From Populus alba (Eukaryota; Streptophyta; Magnoliopsida; Malpighiales; Salicaceae), in assembly GCF_005239225.2 (NCBI RefSeq), contig NC_133293.1:1364001-1428000 (forward strand): a DNA stretch of 64,000 nucleotides. Reading direction: 5' to 3'. Within the stretch, counting starts at the first letter, position 1. Every line of letters starts with the position of its first letter. Positions 34,620-47,500 of this stretch are shown piece after piece. Position numbers and translations under genes: made by a program. The notes beneath the pieces are model-generated. The model was not told the origin of the DNA, did not search any database, and saw only the letters and a list, made by a program, of their open reading frames with translations.

Positions 34620-35270
34620 CAAAAAACTCCATTCTTAATTTCTCTTGTATAAGGAGAAGGTCCATTTTTGGATTTACAGAAATTAATATTATCATCTTTC
34701 ACAAATCATGCTACTTTAATTTGCTTGTCAAATCAGCTGTAAACGTTTTGAGATCCTGTGTCAACTGTAAACATCTCAAGGAAAAAACCCCAGGCATGAT
34801 GGGATTCTTGCAGGGTCTACTGATAACACTGCAATATAACCTTTACCAGACCTGACAGCGATCAATTCGTCAGTTTATCGTGTTTTTGCTAGCTAGCATG
34901 TTTTTTTTTTTTTTTTTTTTTTTTGAGAATTTAAGAATGAAAAAGGTCCAAAGGTCAGATCTTCATAAGAATTTAAGAATGAAAAAGGTGCAATATAAGA
35001 CTTGTTAATAGACCAGATCATGAAAAAGGTCCAAAGCGGCCAATCTTCAATACAAGCGTTGCAAACTTGTCATGCCATCCATCAACTAATCTCTCTTTAA
35101 GTTTATGATCTATGAGCATTCCACAAAACTCATTCAGCTTCGTCCATTTGCAATTTAGAGCTTAAGCATTTTCCGAGTTGGCAGAGAAGATGTCATCGAG
35201 TTTTCTTTAATATTATGATTAGGATTAGGATGAGAACCTTTGTAGTTACCTCTCTGGCTCATGCTCTTCT
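34620..35270. other. Downstream spacer of exopolygalacturonase copy 1
   Basis: Non-coding. A long T run lies at about 34902-34924, and a short direct repeat occurs just after it (GAATTTAAGAATGAAAAAGG at about 34926 and 34971). No gene seen. Confidence 0.5.
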
Positions 35271-35299
35271 AGCTAGCCTCTCCATGTTTTCTGTATTGA

Positions 35300-36090
35300 A
35301 ATGCAGAAAATCCATACTGTTTTAGAAAAATTTGAATATATCCATAAGAAAGGAAAAAGAAAAAGAAAAAACAGAAATTAGAATAGACAAGCTCAAGTGG
35401 AAGAATTTAGGGTGAAAATCAATTCTAATTCTATTCCTTAATTGAGTTGTACATGTACAATAATCCCTATTGAAAACTTAAAAAGTTGTCTAACAACAAA
35501 GGAAATTATAATAAAGGAAAGACTTTAATTCCTATAATATAACATGAAATTAAATTAAGACCCTGACTCATGCTAACATTTTCTCTTAAATTGATCTCGA
35601 TGTATCCTTAATGCTCACCTGATAAGTGAGTCATTGAAAACTTGACTTGAGTTTGCTTTTGTTTGGATATCTACAAGTTAATTTGTAGTTTTTATATGTT
35701 GAATGTTAATAATTTTTATTTTCTAACTTCTTGTAAATAAAATCATGATTAATTTTTATATATTTAGCTTAATTATGTTGAACTTGATTTTTAACAATCT
35801 TAATCACTGATTGATTCTCATAATATAACTTCATAAATAACAACTCACAAACACCCTTAACCAATATTGTCTTGTATTTAGGCTCCACATTAGATAAAGT
35901 TACCTTTTGTTTTATACTCTTTTAAGTAACCCAATTTTGTCTGATAAAAGTAAGATATCATGACATAGTTGTTGTCTTTCCCCTTTAGCACCCCAATCCA
36001 AGTCAGTATACTCATAAATTCTAGTATGTCGATGCAACGAGAACATCAACCATTTTTTCTAGTGCAAACTTCAAGTACTATAGAATTCTC
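35300..36090 (-). mobile_element. Ty1/copia relic: RNase H end and 3' LTR start (-)
   Basis: Translated on the minus strand from about 36090 to 35590, broken frames resemble the copia RNase H end (tracts such as DTDWGAKG-like, KLENK, and a final MTHLSGEH-like stretch) with many stops. At 35578 the minus strand reads TGTTAGCATGAG, a plausible 3' LTR start, but the far LTR end is not identified. Non-functional. Confidence 0.55.
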
Positions 36091-36559
36091 ATTATAGCAC
36101 TCATATGAATTTATCTAGGATTTTGAATAAATTACTCTCATCACACTTACATCATATGTGTTAGGATTGTTAATCTCTTAATTGTTTGAAGACGGAACAC
36201 AATAATTTAATGTCATTCAAAAATTTGTCTACATTCATAGAACAACCAATGTTATTATATAGGGAGAGAACAACATCTTGCAATCAATGGAGAAGGAGGA
36301 ACATCAACTTTACTTAACTTCCCATCACACATTTTCTCTCTATGTAGTGTTGCAATTGCAGCCACTACTGCTGCATTCTAGCAAATCTCTTTACCTCTAC
36401 TTTCTCTTAATAATTGGTTCATTGGCTCTCTTTTGCTCTCTTCGCTTGGGTTTATTTATAGGCTAAAATGGCTATTTTTCTAACTTATTACAGCAAATTC
36501 AGCTGCAACAAACTTGAACTTTAACATTAGTGGTTGTCAAACTTTAAGTCTAAATCATT

Positions 36560-37720
36560 TGAAAAGTTCAAAGAATTCAAAAATAAAGTTGAAAAACAAA
36601 CTAGAAAGAGTATTTAAATACTTTGATCGAATTGAGGTGGTGAATACTTAAGCCAAGTATTTCAATATTATCTAAAAGATAATGGGATTCTCTTATAATG
36701 AACACCTCTTAAGACACCACAACTTAATGGAGTTTCTAAAAGAAGAAATCATACTTTATTAGATAGAGTACGGTTCATGATGAGCTATGCAGATCTTCCA
36801 CCTTTTTTTTAGGGCTATGCCTTGCAAATTGCTACTTACCTTTTTAATAGGGTTATATCAAAATCTGTTAATAATACTCTATATGAGATATGGAATGGTA
36901 AGAGATCAAACCTATCATACTTCAAGATTTGAGGATGTAACATTTATGTGAAGCATATAATATTTGAAAGTTAGGAGCCATGTTAAAGAATTGTAAGTTT
37001 GTTGAATATCTAAAAGAATCTATTGGATATTATTTCTACCATCTCATTGAGCAAAAAATATTTATCTCAAAATATGCAACATTTCTAGAGAAAGAATTTG
37101 TTACTGAAAGGAGTAGTAGTAGAATTTAATGAAGTTCTAGAACCACAATAGACATCTAAATGGAACAAGAGCCTGAGGCTATAATATTTGATGTTTAGCT
37201 TGAAACTCAAGAACTTCGTAGATCTAGTCAAACACGTCAAACACCATTGAGATATCAACTTCTCATGGAAGTTAATGATGACGAGTGTCTCATATTTGAT
37301 GAGCGTACTAATTATATAAAAGCAATATCTAATATTGATTTCGAGAAAATGGCTTGAAGCCATGAAATCTAAAATGAATTCCATGGACACCAACCAAGTA
37401 TGGACTTTGAGTGATTCACCTAAATGGATAAAACTCATGGGATGTAAGTGGGTCTTTAAGAGAGAGGCTGATATAGATGGCAATGTACAAATATACAAAG
37501 TTAGAGTAGTTGTCAAAGGTTATATACAAATACAAGGGGTTAACTTTGATAAAACCTTTTTATCGGTAGTTATGTTAAAATTTATAAAAATTTTGATTGC
37601 TATAATTACATACCATGATTATGAAATTTGAAAAATAAATATCAAAATTGCATTCCTAAATAAAAATCTTCACGAAGATGTGTACATGAGGATGGACACT
37701 TCTAAGATGTTACCATCAAG
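36560..37720 (+). mobile_element. Ty1/copia relic: integrase to reverse transcriptase (+)
   Basis: Broken + frames match the integrase end (DNGILL, TPQLNGVSKRRNHTLL) around 36590-36960, then the start of reverse transcriptase at 37335-37690 (WLEAMKSKMNSM, GCKWVFKREADIDGN, YHDYEI, AFLNKNL). Stops and frameshifts throughout. No LTRs were recognised around it. Opposite orientation to the relic at 35.3-36.1 kb. Confidence 0.75.
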
Positions 37721-37729
37721 GGTAAAAAA

Positions 37730-38085
37730 AGAACAGTTATACCAGATTTCTTTTATTTTTTCCATTAATAGAAAGGTTCTCCAACAAATTAAATTAAAAT
37801 TTGCTTAATTGTTGAGCTTGTTATTTAATTCAGTACTATAATCCGGGGAAAAGCTTAAGGATAGCATTTAATTTGTGTCTTGACTAATTATAGAAATGAA
37901 ACCTAAGTAAACTGACGCTAAACACAGAACAGAACCACTGCAACCTAACTACGTACAGACCAAACGCTATCTAATGCAGTTAAACCTCCTACGTACAGGT
38001 AGCTTTTAACAGTACAAATCTGTTTTGTTAGAAAAAAAACGGTGTAAACATCTATCGATTCAGTAAAATCTCCAACAAACTAGGG
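37730..38085. other. Upstream spacer of exopolygalacturonase copy 2
   Basis: Non-coding. Probably contains the promoter of copy 2. A repeated CTACGTACAG (37950 and 37989) is seen, with no known element. Confidence 0.4.
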
Positions 38086-38092
38086 TATAAAG
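38086..38092 (+). promoter_or_regulatory. Putative TATA box, exopolygalacturonase copy 2
   Basis: TATAAAG within GGTATAAAGTAAG, 115 bp before the ATG at 38201 and matching the arrangement upstream of copy 1. Confidence 0.5.
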
Positions 38093-38200
38093 TAAGATAG
38101 CTTCTCACAATTACAACATCCAATCGAAGCCTTTTATCGATTTTGTTGATAGAGAGAAAGAAATACAAATTATAAAGCTTGAGTTGGATAGATCATTGCA

Positions 38201-39961
38201 ATGGCCATACTATTTACATGGAAATCCTCGGCAAATGCCTTGCTCATTTTGTGCATTATAGCGGCCTCCTTTGTTTCAAAGGCTCTGGGGTACCATGGAC
38301 TCGCCGGCCGGAAAGATCCCAATGAGAAGGTGTTTAACGTGTTACGTTATGGAGCACATCCTGGAAGAGACGATAACGCACTGGTAAGCTGGTTTAGTAT
38401 TTAATTATCTGTTAAAAGAAATCCACATTTGATGGCGTATATATCTGAATTTGCCCTCGATTTTCTCGCGAAGAAATTATGGTGAAATTGATTAGATTGT
38501 GGGTTTGGCCTTCGCAGTCTTTCATCCGAGCATGGAAGGCTGCATGCAATTATAGGGGAAAGGCAAGGCTACTTATCCCCAAGGGAACCTTCTTGATAGG
38601 GGCAACTATCTTTCAGGGACCATGCCAAGGTCCAGCTCCCATTAAGGTTCAAATTGCAGGAGCTCTGAAAGCTGTAGCAGACCCTAGCATGTACGAAGAA
38701 GATTTCTGGATCTCATTTGAAAACATCAAGGGCTTGCTGGTTACCGGTACAGGCACTGTTGATGGCCAAGGCAATGCTGTCTGGAAATACAACGTCGGCG
38801 ACGGCGGTGCCAAGTTCCCTAGTGTAAGCAACAAAATTATCTTGACATACATGCACTGACTAATTAGTAATTAGAGAATATGGGATTGATTTCAGTTTCA
38901 TAATGATTCTTCTTTCCTTTTTTTCTTAATTATTTGTGGCGCAGTCTATAAAACTCAACCATGTAGTCAATGGGATTATAAGACAGATCACCTCTGTGAA
39001 TCCCATGGGTTTCCACATATCCATCGTTCTGTCCCAGAACATCAAGGCCAAAAATCTTCGTATATTTGCCCCTTCCGACAGCCCCAACACCGACGGAATC
39101 CATATCAGCCAAACCAATCAAGTGTATGTATCAAATAGTGTCATCGGCACTGGTGATGATTGCATTGGCATCATACGTGGATGCACCGATGTCCACATCA
39201 GAAATGTAACCTGTGGCCCTGGACATGGTATCAGGTAACTCATTAGCATCCAAGTATTGAATGTTCCAGCTGCACACACACACAACACACACACACACGC
39301 TTGAAGTCAGTAATTATGCATTTGTAATTAACTAGCATATATAGCAACCTGCAGCTAATTACCTTGTAATTTACATTTCCATATATAACAGTATTGGTAG
39401 CCTTGGAAAGTACCAGGAAGAGGAGGATGTGAGAGGGATCACTGTGAAAAACTGCACATTGAATAACACGGACAATGGAATCAGGATAAAAACATACGGA
39501 GGATCACCTCCAAGCCAAGCTTCAGGCATACTTTTCCAGGATATCGTCATGGACAGAGTTAAAAACCCCATTATTATTGATCAATTTTATGGAAACAAAG
39601 AATCGGTTCGTTTTCTTTTACTATGATATCAACCCCTTTAACAAGCTGCTTTCCTCCTTCGATCATGAGTATTGGAGTAGAGTGTATCAGTTTAATCTGA
39701 ATTTGCCTTCTTCAATTCTGTTTGCAGGCATCGAGGGTGAAACTCAGTGATGTTCGATACCAGAACATTAGAGGAACATCCACTTCAGTTGTTGGAGTAA
39801 ACATCAAGTGCAGCCATAATGTTCCCTGTGAAAGAGTTAGCTTGTCAAACATCAATTTGAACTACGTTGGAGCAAAACAGCGTAATCATGAAATCAGCTC
39901 TGTGTGCACCAATGCAAAATTAAATTATGCTGGCTTCCAACTCCCATCACCTTGCCGATAG
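38201..39961 (+). CDS. Exopolygalacturonase-like GH28 enzyme, copy 2
   Basis: Exons 38201-38383, 38518-38823, 38945-39234, 39392-39605 and 39728-39961 give 408 aa, with the same exon structure and phases as copy 1. The signal peptide occupies roughly the first 30 residues (ANALLILCIIAASFVSKALG). Catalytic motifs are NTDGIH with D213, GDDC with D234/D235, GHG with H257, and RIK at 291-293, so it should be active on pectin in the wall. It lacks the arginine-rich insertion of copy 1 and carries a 3-residue insertion near VGDGGAKFPS. The two genes are tandem, both on +, about 5.4 kb apart start to start, with copia relics between them. Confidence 0.93.
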
Positions 39962-40276
39962 TTGAAAATCTCTTTCTTCCTGTTGACGATCGAGGAGATG
40001 GACCCTTTTCTGCTTTCATTAATTAGTGTAAATTAAAGTTTGTAAAAATATATCAGATAAGATAACAAGGATATCATTTTAAAGTCAATGTTAAACAAAA
40101 AATATCCATCAAAAGCGTAGAATTTATAATACATATTTAAAAAATATATACATGTAAAGGCATAATTAACAACAAACATGTTTTCAACACAAAAAATAAT
40201 AATAGAACTCTAACATACATACTAAGTATATAAATAAACTTGCAATTGATATTAATTCAACGTTTTCATATGGATA

Positions 40277-40321
<45 letters not shown>

Positions 40322-40354
40322 ATGTTTAAATTAAAATAAAAGAGAATACTTACT
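39962..40354. other. Spacer with (TA)n microsatellite
   Basis: 3' flank of exopolygalacturonase copy 2. AT-rich, with a (TA)n run at about 40281-40318. No gene. Confidence 0.5.
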
Positions 40355-40863
40355 TGTTGAAGTACTTTAAAGTAATGAGATTTTTGTTGTTATTGTCGAT
40401 GATGATTTTTTTTGTCCTTAAAATTTTATTATTACTCACTTGTGTAATTAGAATATTTGCAATATACCTCTCGAATTTAATAAGACTTACTTTAAAGTAA
40501 TGAGAATTTTGTTGTTATTGTCAATGATGAATTTTTTATTTTTAAAACTTTATTATTGTTTACTTGTGCAACTAGGATGTTTGCAGTATGTCTCTTGAAA
40601 TTGATGTTTGCAGTATGTCTCTTGAAATTCCAACACACACTAAAATATGAAGTGAGTAAGAGTATGTAAACCCCCCATTTTTATAGTGAATTTTAGAAGT
40701 TAAAATATTAGAGAATTAATAAGAATTAACTCTCACCATTATCAACATTTGATTAGCCATCATAAATTTAGAATTAAATCTAGAAAAATCAAAGGCTCTT
40801 TGAGATAATTTTTTATTCACTCATATTTTTTTAAATCATGTTAATTAAAATAAATTTCTAACA
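40355..40863 (-). repeat. 3' LTR of a Ty1/copia relic
   Basis: About 509 bp. On the minus strand it starts TGTTAGAAATTT immediately after a purine tract (GTGGAGGATT) and ends CTTCAACA, so it has TG..CA termini with short TGTT/AACA inverted ends. A TATA box (TATAAAAA on the minus strand) sits at 40678-40685. It contains a ~115-bp internal tandem repeat (40360-40590, ACTTTAAAGTAATGAGA) and a ~28-bp direct repeat near 40580-40630 (GTTTGCAGTATGTCTCTTGA). Confidence 0.65.
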
Positions 40864-43325
40864 ATCCTCCACATGAATGAAAATTGTCTCACCAGTTTAA
40901 AAATTACTTAAAGATTTATTGAAAGATACTGATTTGATATATTACTGCAATAGAATATGTAGTTTTTGACTTTGAACCTTTCATAGTGAAATACTATTGG
41001 ATTTACTTGGCTAAATAGTGAACGCACGATGTCTTGAACTATTCAACCTTTTATGTAAAGTAATACAATAATGCTCACATAGTTTTTTATCTAGAGATTT
41101 CCTTTGGTTCTCATTGTTATATTTATTTTGATCCTATACAGCTCTTGGATCCATGTGTGTTTTAGAGAATTCAACATTTATTGAAATTCTCAAAGAAACG
41201 ACCACATTTTTCACTTATATAGGTGATCTTTCATTAAAATTATTTTGTTATAATCCATTTGGTATACCAAGATATGAAAATCATTAAGAGTTCAACTTAC
41301 TTTTTATCATGCTATAGCTAACACTTATTTCATCATAGGAATAAATAGGAAATAATAATTTCCTAGTATCGAGAATGTTATATGACTTAGTTTTTCATTT
41401 TAACATAGATCTTGGGATCTCCAATTAACTAGGTATGATTACTATCATTATATTATTTTATCTTTTAAAAGCTTTATGTCCATTCTCCTTGATGAATTAT
41501 ACACAAGCTCTATCAGCAAACATTTAGTTAGCGGATACGCAATATTATGAAAATAACTTCATTTGATAAAAAAGTGTTTAATGGTATTATATCTACGACG
41601 TATATGTCTAAAATTTTCATTATACATACTACTATGTTCCCTTCTAATTGCTGACTGACTATCGCAATGGACACAAATAGTTGTCACTGGTTTTATCCAT
41701 TCAACTTGGAATATCCTCTAAGAAGTTCTGAATCCATTCGGCTTCTACTACAATTTTATTAAGATCAATGAAATATAATTCCATCATGGATCTAGCAATA
41801 CACGTTTATTTGAAGGCTTTCCATGACACGGCTACTCCACTAAATGTGAAGACATGTCCACTTATAGATTTTAAATTCTTAGTGTTGAATATCCAATTAA
41901 TATCACTTGTATACTATTCTAGCATTACTAGGTAACCAATATAGTATAGCTTGTAGTCCAAGGTGTACCTCAAATATTTAAGTATCTTTTTTATTACCTT
42001 CTAATGATGTATACTTAGATTATTTGTAAATTTACTCACTTTATTAAATGAGTAAGCAATATCAAACCTTGTGCAGTTCATAACATATATTAGGCTTCTA
42101 GTTATTCAAGAATATTTTAATTGATTTATTATGTTACCTCTATTCTTGGACAAATATACATTTATATTAATTAATATTTTGATAGTGATATTGTTATTTT
42201 TAGAAAATTCCTCAAAATTTTTCTCAACATAATAAGATTTAGACAATATCAATCCATTAGATGTCTTATAAATATTTATTCATAGTATGACAATTGCAAC
42301 ACCTAATTCTTTCATGTAAAACTTATTAGTTAACTTTTCTCTGTAGACTTGATCACGTGATCATTGCTATATAAAATTAGCATATTGTCCATACAAAGAC
42401 ATAACATTTATCTATATTTTTCACATAAACACATTTATCAACTTTGTTGATTTTGAACTCATTTGACAACATAATCTTGTCAAACTTTTCATGCCATTGT
42501 CTAGGTGCTTATTTCAAACCATATACTAATTAGACAAGCTTATAAACTTTTTTTTTCTTATTCATTCATAACAAACCCCTCAAGTTGTTCTATATAAGCC
42601 TCATTTTCAAAGTCACCATTTAAGAAAGATATTTTTACATCTATTTGATATATTTCAAGCTTGTTAATTAGCTACAATGACTATTAATGTTCATATGGAA
42701 GTTATTCTTAACACAGGTGAATATATATCAAAATAGTCAACATCTTTTTATTGTCTAAATCCTTTAAATAACAAGTCTAGATTTATATTTATCAATAGTG
42801 TCATTAGCTTTCATCTTCCTTTTGACGATCTACTTATAGTCTAATGGTTTACTTCCGGGAGGAAGATCAATTAGTTTCTATATATGATTATTCATAATGG
42901 ATTCAATTTTAATATTGACTATCTCCTTCCAGACAAAACATTGCTTTAGAATGGGTTTGAGGTTCCTTTTCTAACAACTATGTTAAGAAATCAAGACTAA
43001 ATGTTTTGGTCATTTTTGTGCTCTTAATCTTTCTAAGCTTAACTTCATCATCTTCTAATTTATGACAATTACTTGAGCTCGTGTCATTTTTTTATGCTTC
43101 TTTCTATGGAAACACATCCTCAAATAATATAGCGTTTCTTAATTTCATAATAGTATTAGAATGAATATCCTTAATACTTGATTTATGTATGAGAAATTTC
43201 TATGCACTAATATTTTATACATATCTTATGAATACACAAGCCATAGTCTTAGGTCTTATATTGATCTTTTTAGGATCAAGTATTGCTACTTTTGCAAGAA
43301 ACCCCTATATTTTATGCATATCTTA
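40864..43325 (-). mobile_element. Decayed Ty1/copia pol region (-)
   Basis: Reading on the minus strand from 43325 down, the integrase end (RPKTMACVFIRY) comes first. Then come the start of reverse transcriptase (ESIMNNH, DLPPGSKPLDYK, DKYKSRLVI) and its core (LEIYQIDVKISFLNGDFEN, WHEKFDKIMLSNEF). RNase H follows (SGHVFTF-like, CHGK, VEAEWIQNFLEDIP), then the polypurine tract next to the LTR at 40863. Stops occur every few dozen codons. The 5' part (gag, protease, integrase core, 5' LTR) is missing and the relic ends abruptly at about 43325, where unrelated Tat-like LTR sequence begins. Confidence 0.8.
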
Positions 43326-43329
43326 CTAT

Positions 43330-44000
43330 AAACCTCGGTGGACATTTTGGCGAGGGCCTAAAATGTGTCATGGAAAATTGGAGTCACCATCTAGTAATTA
43401 AAAGAAATTAAGAATCCTAAAATATAAACTAGTTTCAGAAATTTAGATAAGAGGTTAATTATGCTTAAAGGAAGAACAATATCACCCTTATAGTATTTTT
43501 TGTTTTTTTTTTTATGAAAGATTATATTTACTATGTGTTTTCTCTTAAGTTTATCTTTTTTATTACCATCAATTATCCTAATTTTTTTAATTATTTTGCA
43601 AAAACTTTGACGTCGATCATCAAACTTGTGAGAAAATAACATTAGTCCCTAAAATTAGAAGACTTGTCAAAGGTGTTGATGTTAAGTCCTAATTTTTTTT
43701 GTTGAAATTGCTAAAAATAAACATAAACCGCATGTGGTTATAAAATCTAAACATCAATCCCTTTTTTAAAAAAAGCACATCAGATTTGTTAAAGATGATA
43801 GCAAATAAGCTTTTAAACCCATACTTTTAATATAACTTTTATTTTTGTTCTTATAATTTTTTTTTTAAAATATCATTTTTTTTCTTTATATTTTATTTCT
43901 ATTCATATATAGGTCCTTCTTTGTAAATTTTTTATTTATTGAGAAATACAATTTACATTAGGAGGTTCAAAACTAACTTTTTAATGACAGCTTAGAAACA
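43330..44000 (-). repeat. Diverged Tat-type LTR end
   Basis: The sequence GGAGTCACCATCTAGTAATT..TTAAAGG..AATATCACCCTTA matches in order and spacing the Ogre/Tat LTR end at 11411-11525 (GGAGTCGCCACCTAGTATTA..GGTATTAGCACCCCTA), same orientation. Only this end is recognisable; the rest fades into AT-rich DNA. It joins the copia relic without a clear boundary signal. Confidence 0.5.
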
Positions 44001-44009
44001 TAAATGCTA

Positions 44010-44200
44010 TTTAGAATTATAATAATAATTACTTTTTAATTTTTTTTTAACTTAAAAATATATCAAAATAATATATATTTTTTAAAAAATATATTTTTTT
44101 ATATTAACGTATCAAAACGATTCAAAATTATTAAAAATATTAATAATTTAAAATAAAAAATATTTCAAAAAATTTTAAAAACACTTTTTCAACACAACAA
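44010..44200. repeat. Dispersed AT-rich palindromic element, copy 3
   Basis: Contains AAAAATATATCAAAATAATA and ACGTATCAAAACGATTCAAA, shared with the other copies. It lies just downstream (in sense terms) of the BCKDH E2 gene. Confidence 0.45.
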
Positions 44201-44538
44201 CAAATCAACTGAAATACATGGGATTCGTAAAAGAAAAGGACATGGGATTTAGAGATGATCATTAGACTTGTGTAAGCTAAGCGATTCAAACATAACAGAT
44301 AAAGAAAGTTTTCAACTTCAAGCAGCAACTGGAAGGCAGTAAGAAATCCCGGCATTGGACATCCATGGACTAAATGAGTGCGCACTTATTATTCATGATT
44401 TAAATCTTATTTAATACGATTTCCAGAACTTACAATTCATGATTTAAATCTTATTATACGATTTCGAGAACTTACAATCCCCCCCAAGAAGAGCTTTGGG
44501 ATGATAAAAACATGTCATCTTGCAACCAGTCAAGGAAG

Positions 44539-47500
44539 TCATCTCATAAGTAACATGAGCAGCTCTGGTTTTTCAATTAACTGTTTCCACTCATTGCAAA
44601 ATCTTGCAACAGTCGCCCCGTCCAAAACTCTATGATCTGCACCAATATTTACCTGAGAAAAGAGGCACATGATCGGATACAATAATGAAACGCCATAAAG
44701 CCGTTGTTTTAACAATCAGTAAGCGCGATGTATAATTTTAGCCCTTTCTGTCACAAGAGTTCTCTAATTGTTTGAAATAGCATGCCCAGTTTATAGTAAG
44801 ATTGTCCTTTACATGGACAGTGCTTTACTTTTTCTAAAGGATGACGCGCTAAGTTACAGTAATTCATTTCCAAAAGAATGAGCATATAAATAAAATGGTG
44901 TGTATCCCAAGTTCATTTGGAAGATGGTGTTAAGTACTCTGAAGCAAATAAAAAAGAAAGAATTAACTGAAACATTGCTTACCGTCATAACTGATACAGG
45001 ATATGCATTTCCATCATCTGCAAAATGAGCCACTTTCTGAATTCGGCCAATTGCAATAATTGCCACTTCAGGCAAGTTGAGGATGGGAGCACCAAACTTC
45101 CCACCAATTGCTCCAATATTGCTTAGTGTTATTGTTCCACCAGTTATATCCTCAGGGTTAAGCTTATTAGCCAAGGCCAATTGTTGCAACCGCAAAAGCT
45201 CCTTTGTTATCTAAATACATAGGTGGACATTTTCAACAATGCCAGAGAAAGGGAGGAAAACAAAAGTTGTTTTGAGGAGAAGTACTTGAAAGTAAACGCA
45301 TTGAGAATACAACAAGACTTACTCCAAAAAGGGAAAATTAGGCATTGTGTCATTCTTGCCTACAGTTATGGATGAACCTAATTGTAAGTATGCATATAAA
45401 GCAAGATGCAACCTTAAAAAAATCTACTGATTTCAATATGAATTCGTGTCGTTTATAACATTCTAACTTTCATTATCAAATCAATCAAATTATATCTCTC
45501 ACCTTAACTATTAAGTATGAAAGCAAAGTTTGAAGTCAAACTCAATACTTTGAAATCCCATTTTACTACTTGAACACAAGCAAGAAGCTGCTAGCAATCA
45601 AGCAGAGTGAAACAGAAGATAGTTGTATATGCAAATAACACAGACAGGAGACAATGAAACTAACCTCCAAGATGGAAAGAGACTGAACATTCTTTATATT
45701 GGGTACAACTAGACCAGATGGAGTAGCCATGGCAATTCCAATATTGTGGGAACCTATGACATTCAACAGTTATTATGACCACGATTAACTAGAAAAGAGG
45801 GTTAAGGATATCAATAAGAATATTCAACATAATCCAAGCAACATTCTGATCAACAGATCTCAAAGAAGCAACAATTATTTTACATCAGAACAATTCCTCC
45901 ATTGGCAAGAAATATAAGCACATAAATACATCCTTGTAGAGCCAAATGTAGAGCCTCTGCAGGATACATCCATCTCATATGGAAGTAGGATAATTTTTAT
46001 ATTGGTTTTATAAGCAGTCAAGACCAGTGAATCTGTTGTGAATCTATAATCTATATATGTTTGTCTCATTTTATACTTTTGTTAACGATGGATCTAGTTC
46101 CAGCTTTGTTAGATCCTTGAAAGACTTGCAAAGGACACCAAAATTACCAGTTTAAATTACTTTGAGAAGAAATGCTTTCACAAGCAAGAATTATCGTGCC
46201 CATATACTGGAAAGCCTACTGTAAATAGTTGTTTTTTACCATTCATTGAACTTGTGCCCATCACAAAATAGAAGCAGTAAACAACATTGCAGCAGCAAAG
46301 AAGAATAAATCAACAAACCTTTCAGGATGACCTCCATTGTGTCCTCATTGAAGCGACTATTAATCCATGGATATTTGCTGATGGCCACTGAAAGTGACTT
46401 TATCAAAGATGGAAGGAAAGTATGCTTCACAGCTGGTTCGGTATTATTGTTTTGGAAACTTTCTTTAAGCTCCACCAATGCATCACAATTTATCTCTTCT
46501 ACATAATGAAAATGTGGAACTTTTGCAGCCATTGACATTGTTTTCACCATTGTGCGTTGGAATCCCCTGAAAAAAAAATAAAGCAGGCAATTATTTTGCC
46601 TCAACACTAAATTTAAAGTGGTTTAGCTAATAAACAAGTATTCTTTAAGAGTTCTTGTACATGGAATTGAAAAATAACTGTCTAGTGACTCTACACTAAC
46701 ACAAATGAGTATTGGGGGTGGCTTTTGTTTTTAAGGTAAGGGTTTAGACTTTACTGTAAGAGAATAAGATTTCAGAAAAATCACAGTTTTTGCAGTAAAA
46801 AGGTTAAGGATATCACAGGATATTTTTGGCATTTAAAATTAAAGGTTATGATATCTCACAGGACAAGATTTACAATCTCATAAGCAACTTGTAAATAAAA
46901 GCTTTTAGAAAAACTATGCATGCATGAACCTTTAGGTGCACCTATTCACACTGCTAGGCAATCAAAATTTCAAACCAGCAGATGCTTGATATGGTCTGAA
47001 TTCAAAACATGGGCTTGCAGTGAATGGTTGTGGCTGCCTGGCTAATGGCTTGGATACCAAATTAATTGACCTATCATTATGATTAAAATGGCAGGGAAAA
47101 TTAACACCTCTGCAATATAAGAATTGCTATGTTATCCTAATCCTATCATTTAAAAAACAAAAATTGTTTATTTTGTGAAGAGTATAATGCTATGGAAAGT
47201 AGTTTTGTACATTCCTACCCCCTTCTTTAAAAAAACAATGATAGGAAAAAAGTTTTCAGTTCACATTAGCTACTAATATTACCTTAGAGGAATTGTCTTA
47301 TCACCGGGTTGTGAGCCTAATTCCGCTGAAACGTATGAGTAGTCCTCTTCACCTCTCAAAAACTGGTCTCCAGAATCAGCATTCTCAAAGCCAGAGGAAT
47401 CTTTAATGATTCCTTTCTGAATAGCATGTTTAATTATATCTTCTTTTAATACCCTCCCATCTTTACCAGATCCATGAACATCATTTAGATTTATATCATA

